33,824 bases of DNA. Origin: Variovorax sp. JS1663 (lineage in GTDB: Bacteria > Pseudomonadota > Gammaproteobacteria > Burkholderiales > Burkholderiaceae_C). Of the stretch, positions 15,818 through 22,767 are shown piece after piece. Numbering within the stretch: the stretch's first letter is position 1; every line of letters starts with the position of its first letter. A program made the position numbers and the translations under genes. Below the pieces are notes generated by a model. That model was not told where the DNA came from. It worked only from the letters and a program-made list of their open reading frames with translations, and did no database searches. Where the stretch lies: positions 1 through 33,824 of the forward strand of contig NZ_LYMK01000060.1 of NCBI RefSeq assembly GCF_002157355.1, in the 5' to 3' direction.

Positions 15818-18802
15818 TCACGCAGTCGTCGCGCCCAGCAGCTCGCCCAGCGTGGCCCGCAGCCGCTCGGCATCGATCGGCTTGCGCAGGAGCGTGCGCA
15901 CGCCGCACTGTTCCAGCTCCTGCGGATCGAATCCGCCCGCGTTGCCGCTGATCAGCATCACCGGCAGGCTGGGCCGCAGCGCACGGGCGCGGGCCGCCAG
16001 TTGCAGGCCGGTCATGTGCGGCATGGTCTGGTCGGTGATCAGCAGGTCGGCCTCGTGTGCCGGCTCGGCCAGCCAGGCGGCCGCGGTCTGCGGTTCGCGC
16101 TGAAGCCGCACGTGCAGGCCCCAGCTGGCCAGGCGCTCGACCAGGAAGTCGCCCACCATCGGGTCGTCCTCCACCACCAGCACATTGCCCCGCAGCGCCG
16201 GCCCGTCCGCGGCGGCCGTGCGGCGCGGCGCCGGGTCGGTGGTGCTGGCGGCCGGCGCCGAGGACGCGGCCCGCGGCAGCATCACCGAGAACACCGAGCC
16301 GTGCCCGCGCACGGTCTGCACGCGCAGGTGGCCGCCGTGGCCGTGCACGATGCCGTGCACCATCGCCAGCCCCATGCCCGAGCCGCTGCCCGGCGCCTTG
16401 GTCGAGAAGAAGGGATCGAAGATGCGCTCCAGCAGCTCCGGCGCCATGCCGCTGCCGCTGTCGGCCACGCTCAGTTCCACCCAGGGCCCGCCGTCCACCG
16501 GCGCCCGGCATGACGCGCACTGCCAGCGCTGCTGCGCATGCGCGTTCAGGTGCACGCTGATGCGGCCGGCGCCTTCCAGCGCGTCGCGCGCGTTGATGCA
16601 CAGGTTGAACAGCACCTGCTCCAGTTGCACCGGATCGACCGCCACGCACAGCGGCGCGCCCAGGTCGTCGACATTGGCGTTGCCGCCCAGCGTGACCGAG
16701 GAGGGCAGGGTGGCGCGCAGCAGGCGCAGGGTCTGCCGCACCAGCGGGCCGACGTCGAGCACGCGCGCCTCGCCGCGCTGGCGGCGCGCGAAGGCCAGCA
16801 TCTGCGCGATCAGGTCGCGGGCGCGCTGCGCCGCCAGGTGCGCCTGGCCCAGTTGGCGCTGCAGCATCGGGTCGCCCAGCGTCTCGGCGCGCTCCTCGCC
16901 GAGCACGAGGTAGCCGATCACGCTGGTGAGGATGTTGTTGAAGTCGTGCGCGATGCCGCCGGTGAGCTGGCCGATGGCCTCCATCTTCTGCGCCTGCCGC
17001 AGCTGCGCCTCCAGCGCCAGACGCGCCGTCTCGGCCTCGCGCCGCGCACTGATGTCGCGCACGTGGCCGACGAAGATGTTGCCCTCGGGCGCCTCGGCCA
17101 CGCTCACCGCGAGCTCGACCGGAATCTCCTCGCCGCTGGCGGTGAGGGCGGTGGACTCGACCAGCCGGCCCAGCATCGGCCCGCTGCCGGTCAGCGGGAA
17201 TTCGCGGACCCAGCGGCGGTGCGCCTCGCGCCGGCGCTCGGGCACGATCACCTCGGCCACCAGCCGGCCCAGCACCTCCTCGCGCCGGTAGCCGAACACG
17301 CGCTCGGCGGCGGCGTTGAACTCGACGATGCGGCCCTCGCCGTCCATGCCGATCACGCAGTCGAAGGCGGCCTCGACCGTGGCGCGCAGCCGGGCCTCGC
17401 TGCGCTGCAGGGCGCGCTCGCGCTCGCGGCGCTCGGTGATGTCGCGGGTGAAGGCCAGGATGTGGCGGCGGCCGTTGAAGGTGGCGGGCTTGAGCCGCAC
17501 CTCGTCCCAGTGCAGGCTGCCGTCCTTGTTGCGGCGCTGCCATTCGAAGGCGGGGCAGTGGCCCTGCCTGGCCAGCTCGATCCAGCGCGCCGCGTCCTCG
17601 GCGGTGTAGGGCGGCACGTTGGAGCTCACGTCCGCCACCGACAGGCGGATCAGCTCCTCGTGCGTGTAGCCGAAGGTTTCGCAGGCCTTGCTGTTGACGT
17701 CGATGATGCGGTCGCTGTCCCAGTCGTGCACGAAGATCGCGTCCTCCGCGGTCTCGAAGATGGTGCGGTAGCTGGCCTCGGAATGCTGCAGCGCCTCGCT
17801 GGCGGCCAGCCGCTCGACCTCGGCGGCGGCGCGCATGGCGAAGATCTTGAGCATGGACTCCACCCGGTCCACCTGCGTGAGCGGCCGGCGCGAGGCCACC
17901 GACACCACGCCCAGCGGCGTGCCGTCGGTCGCTGTCAGCGGGTAGCCGGCATAGCTGACGGTGCACAGCGCCTTGGCATCCGCGTCGTCCGGGAACAGGG
18001 CCTGCAGGTCATTGGGGTAGGCGCGGAACTGCCGGCCCAGCACCGTCTCGCAGGGCGTGCCGGCGAGGGCGTAGCGCACGTCGCGCAGCATCTCCCCGTC
18101 GTACTGCATGGCGAGCATCCGCAGCTGCGGCGGCTCGCCGTCTTCATGGCGCGCGATGAAGGCCACCTCGACGTGCAGGATGGTCGCCAGCAGCCGCACC
18201 AGTTCGTCGAACACGGTGCCGCCGCCCGCATCCGAGACCGCCAGCGCGGCCGCGCGCAGCGCCTCGTCGGTGCGGCTGCGCTCGATCTCCGCGGCCACGC
18301 GGCCGGCGACGATCTTCAGCATCGCCTCCGCATGCTCGGCGTCGCCGCCTGCGATCGGCTTGCGGTCCATCGCGACCAGCAGGCCCAACGCCTCGCCGCC
18401 GCTGTCGCGCAGTGGGAAGGCGGCGTACGCATCCATGCCCTTGGCCGCGAACAGCGAGCCCGGCGGGAACTGCGCCGACACGCCCTCGGCCATGTAGCGG
18501 AACTCGTTGCCCACCACGCGGGCGCAGGGCGTGCCGGCCAGGCCGTAGTCGAAGTTCTGCAGCGTCCGGCCGTCCAGGCGCACGGCGAGGGTGCGCATCA
18601 GGCTGCAGGCGTTGTCGGAGAACACGGCGATGAAGACGGTGGGCACCGCCAGCGCCTCGGCCAGCTCGCGCGTCAGCGCATCGAAGAGGCCGGGGCCGCT
18701 GGCCTGGGCCACCGCCAGCGCCACCCGGCGCAGCGACTGCAGCTGGGCCGTGAGGCCGGCCAGCCGGGCGTCGTCGGTGGATGTCGCTGCCGGAGCGTGC
18801 AT
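15818..18802 (-). CDS. Hybrid sensor histidine kinase (GAF-GAF-PAS-PAS-HK-REC)
   Basis: A 994-residue cytoplasmic sensor without clear membrane segments. In order: GAF-like about 20-175 and 185-330 (each with an LAGTPC motif, at 88-93 and 246-251), PAS about 340-460, PAS about 465-590, phospho-acceptor helix with His619 (GGIAHDFNN), ATPase domain with Asn737, DSGSGM (781-786) and GSGMGLAMVHG (807-817), and a C-terminal receiver with acidic DD at 879-880, Asp924 and Lys974. A CxxC pair (Cys762, Cys765) is inserted between the N box and the G1 box of the ATPase domain, a feature I know from some proteobacterial hybrid kinases and which may bind metal or sense redox. It lacks its own output domain; the orphan OmpR regulator at 12950-13693 is a possible partner. 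Confidence 0.92.
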   Translation of the reverse strand: MHAPAATSTDDARLAGLTAQLQSLRRVALAVAQASGPGLFDALTRELAEALAVPTVFIAVFSDNACSLMRTLAVRLDGRTLQNFDYGLAGTPCARVVGNEFRYMAEGVSAQFPPGSLFAAKGMDAYAAFPLRDSGGEALGLLVAMDRKPIAGGDAEHAEAMLKIVAGRVAAEIERSRTDEALRAAALAVSDAGGGTVFDELVRLLATILHVEVAFIARHEDGEPPQLRMLAMQYDGEMLRDVRYALAGTPCETVLGRQFRAYPNDLQALFPDDADAKALCTVSYAGYPLTATDGTPLGVVSVASRRPLTQVDRVESMLKIFAMRAAAEVERLAASEALQHSEASYRTIFETAEDAIFVHDWDSDRIIDVNSKACETFGYTHEELIRLSVADVSSNVPPYTAEDAARWIELARQGHCPAFEWQRRNKDGSLHWDEVRLKPATFNGRRHILAFTRDITERRERERALQRSEARLRATVEAAFDCVIGMDGEGRIVEFNAAAERVFGYRREEVLGRLVAEVIVPERRREAHRRWVREFPLTGSGPMLGRLVESTALTASGEEIPVELAVSVAEAPEGNIFVGHVRDISARREAETARLALEAQLRQAQKMEAIGQLTGGIAHDFNNILTSVIGYLVLGEERAETLGDPMLQRQLGQAHLAAQRARDLIAQMLAFARRQRGEARVLDVGPLVRQTLRLLRATLPSSVTLGGNANVDDLGAPLCVAVDPVQLEQVLFNLCINARDALEGAGRISVHLNAHAQQRWQCASCRAPVDGGPWVELSVADSGSGMAPELLERIFDPFFSTKAPGSGSGMGLAMVHGIVHGHGGHLRVQTVRGHGSVFSVMLPRAASSAPAASTTDPAPRRTAAADGPALRGNVLVVEDDPMVGDFLVERLASWGLHVRLQREPQTAAAWLAEPAHEADLLITDQTMPHMTGLQLAARARALRPSLPVMLISGNAGGFDPQELEQCGVRTLLRKPIDAERLRATLGELLGATTA

Positions 18803-18852
18803 GGCGCGAGTCTAGGCGCGAGCGGCCGCGCCGTGGCCTTCATTGCCCGCCC

Positions 18853-18871
18853 GATACATGCCGGATACATG
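18853..18871. repeat. Short tandem repeat GATACATG upstream of the PLD gene
   Basis: GATACATG occurs at 18853-18860 and again at 18864-18871, spaced 11 bases apart, one helical turn. It lies in the 205-base divergent gap between the hybrid kinase and the phospholipase-D-like gene and could be a paired regulator site. No other signal supports this. Confidence 0.25.
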
Positions 18872-19007
18872 GCGGTTTCGCGCGTTGCGCGGCGAAGCGA
18901 AACGGCTACCGACGCGTGTCTTTTCGATATGCGGCGAATACCGGCGCCGTCCATCCTTGCAGCATCGGCCCGTGGTGAGACCGTGTTTTCGTCGAGGAGT
19001 GGTTGTG

Positions 19008-20705
19008 ATGTCCGAGCGCCCGTTCCCTTCGCTTTCCGCCGACCTGCAGCGCCTGTGCTGGCATCTGCGTGCGTGGTGCCTGCTGCTGCCCTGGCAGCTG
19101 CGCGCACCCCTGTCGCGCGAGCTGCGGCGGCTGCGCCCCGGCATCGGCTCGGTGCTGGGCCATGCGCTGGCGGCGCTGCTGAGCACCGGCTGCGCCAGCC
19201 TGCCGGCGCCCGAGGCCGCGCGGCCGCGCTCGATGGCGCTGGAGCAGGTGGCCCACACCCGCCTGGCCCAGGTGGCGCGCGCTTCGGCCGAGGGAACGGA
19301 CCCGGCGCTTTCCGGCTTCCGGCTCCTGGCCGACGGCGACCAGGCACTGGACGCGCGCATCGCGCTGGCTCGCCGCGCCCAGGTCTCCCTGGACATCCAG
19401 TACTACCAGGTGGCGGCCGATGCCACCGGCCGGCGCTTCCTGCGCGAGCTGGCCGACGCCGCCGCGCGCGGCGTGCGGGTGCGCCTGCTGGTCGACGACC
19501 TCTATGCCGGCGACAGCCGCCTGCTGCTGGCCGGCCTGGCGGCCCAGCCCCATGCCGAGGTGCGGCTGTTCAACCCGCTGCCCCAGCGCGGCGGCGCGGT
19601 CGCCACGCGGGTGGCGCTGTCGCTGCACGAGTTCGAGCGCATCAACCGGCGCATGCACAACAAGCTCTTCATCGCCGACGGCTCGCTGGCCCTGATCGGC
19701 GGGCGCAACATCGCCGATGACTATTTCCAGCGCGGCGGGCCCTCGAACTTCATCGACATGGACGTGCTGTGCTCCGGGCCGGTGATCGGCGGCTTCGAGA
19801 CGGTGTTCGACCGCTTCTGGAACAGCGAGCAGGCGTGGCCCGTGCACGCGCTCCTGCCCGAGGCGGGCGATGCGGCGCAGGCGCGGCAGGCCTTTGCGCA
19901 GGCGCTGTCGGGCCTGGGTGCCGAGCCGCCCGCCGCGCCACTGGACCGCCTCGGCTACCGCCCGGTCGCGGCCGAGCTCGACGAAGGCCGGCTGACGCAG
20001 CATTTCGCGCCGGCGCAGCTGATGGCGGATGGGCCCGACAAGGTCGAGGCCGACACCAGCGGCGCGCCCGATGCCTTCGCGCTCGAAGGGGCGCTGCAGG
20101 CCATGCGCGAGGCGCGCTCGCAGGTGCTGGTCGCCAGCCCCTACCTGATTCCCGGGCAGCGTGGCCTGGCGCTGATGCGGCGGGCCCGCGACAAGGGCCT
20201 GCGGGTCGTCCTCATGACCAACGCGCTGGCCGCCACCGACGAGCCGCTGGTGCACTGGGGCTATGCCCGCTACCGCGCCGAGATGCTGCGCCTGGGCGTG
20301 GAGCTGCACGAGCTCAGCCCCGCGCTGGGCCGGCGCGCGGGGGCGGCGCCCGGCGAATCGGCCTCCTCGATGGGCCGGCTGCATGCCAAGCTGGCGGTGA
20401 TCGACGGGCGGCGCCTGCTGATCGGCTCGATGAACATGGACCGGCGCTCGATGCGCGCCAACACCGAGCTGGGCCTGCTGATCGACAGCCCGGCGCTGGC
20501 GGTGGAGGTCACGCAGACCCTGCAGCGCGACCGCGACACCGGCAGCTGGCGCCTGCGTGCCGGCACCCGCCGCCCGGGCAGCATCGAATGGGTGGCGCAG
20601 GAGCCCGGCGGCGAGGTCGTGCACGCGCGCGAGCCGGGGGCGGGCTGGGTGATGCGGCTGAAGCTGGGGCTGATGTCGCTGTTCGTGGCGGAAGAACTGC
20701 TCTGA
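19008..20705 (+). CDS. Phospholipase D / cardiolipin synthase-like protein
   Basis: A 565-residue member of the phospholipase D superfamily with two HKD motifs: His217-Lys219-Asp224 (MHNKLFIAD) and His459-Lys461-Asp466 (LHAKLAVID). Each is followed by GG/GS-R/M-N as in ClsC/YmdC-type cardiolipin synthases, which use phosphatidyl donors in the membrane. Residues 48-62 (hydrophobic stretch ending STGC) look like a lipoprotein signal with Cys62, but about 45 residues precede it, which is unusual; translation might begin further in. ATG 19008 is chosen for its GAGGAG (18993-18998) nine bases upstream. It stands alone, divergent from the kinase. Transfer of phosphatidyl groups is the best family guess; the true substrate is unknown. 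Confidence 0.88.
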   Translation: MSERPFPSLSADLQRLCWHLRAWCLLLPWQLRAPLSRELRRLRPGIGSVLGHALAALLSTGCASLPAPEAARPRSMALEQVAHTRLAQVARASAEGTDPALSGFRLLADGDQALDARIALARRAQVSLDIQYYQVAADATGRRFLRELADAAARGVRVRLLVDDLYAGDSRLLLAGLAAQPHAEVRLFNPLPQRGGAVATRVALSLHEFERINRRMHNKLFIADGSLALIGGRNIADDYFQRGGPSNFIDMDVLCSGPVIGGFETVFDRFWNSEQAWPVHALLPEAGDAAQARQAFAQALSGLGAEPPAAPLDRLGYRPVAAELDEGRLTQHFAPAQLMADGPDKVEADTSGAPDAFALEGALQAMREARSQVLVASPYLIPGQRGLALMRRARDKGLRVVLMTNALAATDEPLVHWGYARYRAEMLRLGVELHELSPALGRRAGAAPGESASSMGRLHAKLAVIDGRRLLIGSMNMDRRSMRANTELGLLIDSPALAVEVTQTLQRDRDTGSWRLRAGTRRPGSIEWVAQEPGGEVVHAREPGAGWVMRLKLGLMSLFVAEELL

Positions 20706-20727
20706 GAACTGTTCCGAGACTGTTCAA
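20704..20727. repeat. Imperfect 12-base tandem repeat at the PLD stop codon
   Basis: GAGAACTGTTCC at 20704-20715 is followed directly by GAGACTGTTCAA at 20716-20727, sharing GAGA and CTGTTC with a one-base shift. It spans the stop codon of the phospholipase-D-like gene. Function, if any, is unknown. Confidence 0.35.
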
Positions 20728-20812
20728 CGACCGTGATGCTGCCGAAATAGGGGCTGGAAGTGTGGCGTTTTACCGGCCTGCTCGGCTGCGACCGGGCGGC
20801 GGCGCATGGCAA

Positions 20813-20852
20813 ATGAGTACCTTCGAATTAGCATGAGTACCTTCGATTTAGC
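20813..20852 (+). repeat. 20-base tandem duplication carrying start codons
   Basis: Two adjacent 20-base units (20813-20832 and 20833-20852), both starting ATGAGTACCTTCGA, differ at one base (A versus T at unit position 16). The duplication creates two in-line ATGs ahead of the 64-residue gene at 20883. Confidence 0.85.
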
Positions 20853-20886
20853 AACAACCCGACAACGAGGAGAACCTGCGAGATGA
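20833..20886 (+). other. Possible 17-codon leader ORF, ATGA-coupled
   Basis: From ATG 20833 a 17-residue frame (MSTFDLATTRQRGEPAR) ends in TGA at 20884-20886, overlapping the ATG of the next gene (20883) as ATGA. The first repeat unit gives a seven-residue frame (20813-20836, MSTFELA) that ends overlapping ATG 20833 in the same way. Three frames are thus linked by two ATGA overlaps. GAGGAG at 20868-20873 lies inside the leader and serves the 64-residue gene. No clear ribosome site is seen for the leader itself, so its translation is speculative. Confidence 0.35.
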
Positions 20887-21077
20887 ACACCTACCGCACG
20901 CTCGACCAGGCCACCGGCGTCGCCCGCACCTTGAGCGCGCGGCCGGACCGGACCGTCATCGTGTATCGCACGGCGGACGACAAGTTCGTGACGGCTTCGC
21001 CCAAGGACCCGGTGCGCGGCACCGTCACCGGCGTGTTCCGCGACGGCTACGCGGTGCGTACGCTGCTGACGCGCTGA
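20883..21077 (+). CDS. Small hypothetical protein, 64 residues
   Basis: I do not recognise a family. The protein is basic and soluble (11 Arg), with a likely beta-rich core (RTVIVYRTADDKFVTASP, residues 23-40) and no signal peptide or membrane segment. It has a good GAGGAG site about nine bases before ATG 20883, which favours a real gene. It is preceded by a tandem start-codon duplication and a possible leader frame, and ends 15 bases before the stop of the convergent P450 gene. No function can be assigned. Confidence 0.7.
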   Translation: MNTYRTLDQATGVARTLSARPDRTVIVYRTADDKFVTASPKDPVRGTVTGVFRDGYAVRTLLTR

Positions 21078-21092
21078 GGCGCGAACGCGGGT

Positions 21093-22562
21093 TCAGTCCA
21101 CCGGTATCCCCGCATCCGTCCCGAGCCGCAGGTGCAGGCCGACCGGGTGCATCGTGAACTCCAGGACCTCGTCGGGCGGCGTGCCGTCCGGCGTCGCGAC
21201 CTCCAGCAGCTGGAAGTCGCGTGCCAGCATGCTGAGCACGAGCTTGATCTCCAGCATCGCCAGGTAGCGCCCCGGGCAGAGCCGGGGCCCGGCCCCGAAA
21301 GGCATCGACAGGCGCTTGGGTGAATGCACCGAGCCGGCGCTGTCGGCCAGCCAGCGCTCCGGCCTGAACGCCCTGGCGGCATCGATCGTCGAATCGTCCA
21401 CCGCGCCAGGCCGCATCAGCAGATACAGCCGCGTGCCCTGGGGAATGTGCACGTCGCGGATCGCGGTGTCGTGCACCGCGTCGAGGATCAGCAGCGGTGC
21501 CACGGGTCGCAGGCGCATCGCCTCGCTCGCGCAGGCTTCGGCGTAGCGCATCTGCCGAAGCTCGTCGAGGGACTGCGCCACCGGCGCGTCCCCCAGCACC
21601 GAGCGGGCTTCCTCCACCAGTTGCTGCCATGCCTCGGGATGCTCGTGCAGCAGGTAGATGGTCCAGGCCAGCGTGTTGGCGGTGGTGTCCTCCGAGGCGG
21701 TGAGCATGGTGAAGACGTTGCCCGTGATGTCGGATTCGCTCAGCGCGCTGCCGTCCGCGTCGCGGGCCGCGAGCATGGCCTCCAGCAGGTCGGTCGGATG
21801 CTCGCGCCGCTCGGGGTTCTGCCGCAGGCGCTCGCGGCCCTGCGCGATGATGCGGCCGATGATCCGGTGCAGCGTGGCGATGCGCCTGTCGTGCGCGATG
21901 TCCGAGGGCAGCCTGAAATAGCGCCAGTACGCGAACGGCAGGTTCATGCGATGGAAGACCATCGGGAACATGTGCTTGAGGTTGTCGTGCAGCTCGCTCT
22001 GCGCGTTCTCGAGGGTGTTGATGTCGATGCCGTAGGAAATGCCCGAAGCCGCGTCCACCGAGTAGCGCATCAGCTCGCCCTGCAGGTCCATGATCGCCTT
22101 CTCGTGCGCCGCGGCGATCCAGCGCCTGCGCAGCCGCCGGGTCACGCGCGTCAGGGTCGGCATGTAGTTGCGCAGGTGCTCGGGGTCGAAGCCGCTCATC
22201 ACCATGCGGCGCTGGCGGCGCCACTCGTCGCCTTCCGCCGCGAAGAGCCCGAAGGCGTCGGACTCCCGCGCGATGGCCGCGAAGTTCCTCGGGCGGCTCC
22301 AGGTGTCCGGGCGTGCGCGCAGCACGGTGGCGATGTCCTCGGTCCGGCTGATCACGACGATCTGCTGCCGCGCCACCCGCAACCGGTAGATGTCGCCGTA
22401 GGTCCGGGCCCAGCCTTCGAGCTGCAGGTGCAGCCGGGGGATCTTCAGCTGCAGCAGGTGGCCCAGGACCAGCGATTCCTTCGGGCCCGGCAACTGGCCG
22501 ATCGACGTGGGCAGCCCCGCGGTCGCGGCGGCGGCATGCGGACGCTCGGAGATGGTGCTCAT
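21093..22562 (-). CDS. Cytochrome P450
   Basis: A 489-residue haem-thiolate monooxygenase. Visible landmarks are helix C WRRQRR (114-119), the I-helix oxygen-activation motif TASEDTT (288-294), ExxR at Glu347-Arg350, the FRPERW meander (399-404), and the haem loop FGAGPRLCPGRYLA with ligand Cys429. The N-terminus has no membrane anchor, so it is likely soluble. ATG 22562 is chosen over the upstream frame to 22700 because GAGGAG sits about nine bases before it. No ferredoxin or reductase gene lies beside it, so redox partners must come from elsewhere. The substrate cannot be inferred; the length and the FxPERW/PFGxGPRxCPG pattern resemble the CYP4/CYP102-like side more than short camphor-type P450s. 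Confidence 0.95.
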   Translation of the reverse strand: MSTISERPHAAAATAGLPTSIGQLPGPKESLVLGHLLQLKIPRLHLQLEGWARTYGDIYRLRVARQQIVVISRTEDIATVLRARPDTWSRPRNFAAIARESDAFGLFAAEGDEWRRQRRMVMSGFDPEHLRNYMPTLTRVTRRLRRRWIAAAHEKAIMDLQGELMRYSVDAASGISYGIDINTLENAQSELHDNLKHMFPMVFHRMNLPFAYWRYFRLPSDIAHDRRIATLHRIIGRIIAQGRERLRQNPERREHPTDLLEAMLAARDADGSALSESDITGNVFTMLTASEDTTANTLAWTIYLLHEHPEAWQQLVEEARSVLGDAPVAQSLDELRQMRYAEACASEAMRLRPVAPLLILDAVHDTAIRDVHIPQGTRLYLLMRPGAVDDSTIDAARAFRPERWLADSAGSVHSPKRLSMPFGAGPRLCPGRYLAMLEIKLVLSMLARDFQLLEVATPDGTPPDEVLEFTMHPVGLHLRLGTDAGIPVD

Positions 22563-22767
22563 CCTTGTCTCCTCGGCCAGGGCGATGATGGTGTCCCCTT
22601 CTACAGGGTATCCATCGCCGCGCTGTTGCAAAGATGATTCGGATGCAACCAGGCGTAGCGCCATGCCTGGCTGTGCGGCAACTTCTGCGGCGAGGGCCAC
22701 GAGACCCGGGTCGGGGCCCTGCGGGTGGAGCCGGCCTGAACGGGGCAGGCCAGCCCGCCCGGGGCGC

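Noticed and set aside
12815..16513. 1232-codon open frame on the + strand
   Set aside because: It overlaps the di-iron and dehydrogenase genes out of frame and the response regulator in antisense; an artefact of few stop codons in GC-rich DNA.
13026..17966. 1646-codon open frame on the - strand across the kinase and enzyme genes
   Set aside because: It runs in a shifted frame through the hybrid kinase and antisense through two enzymes; composition is Arg/Ala/Gly-rich and no domains are seen.
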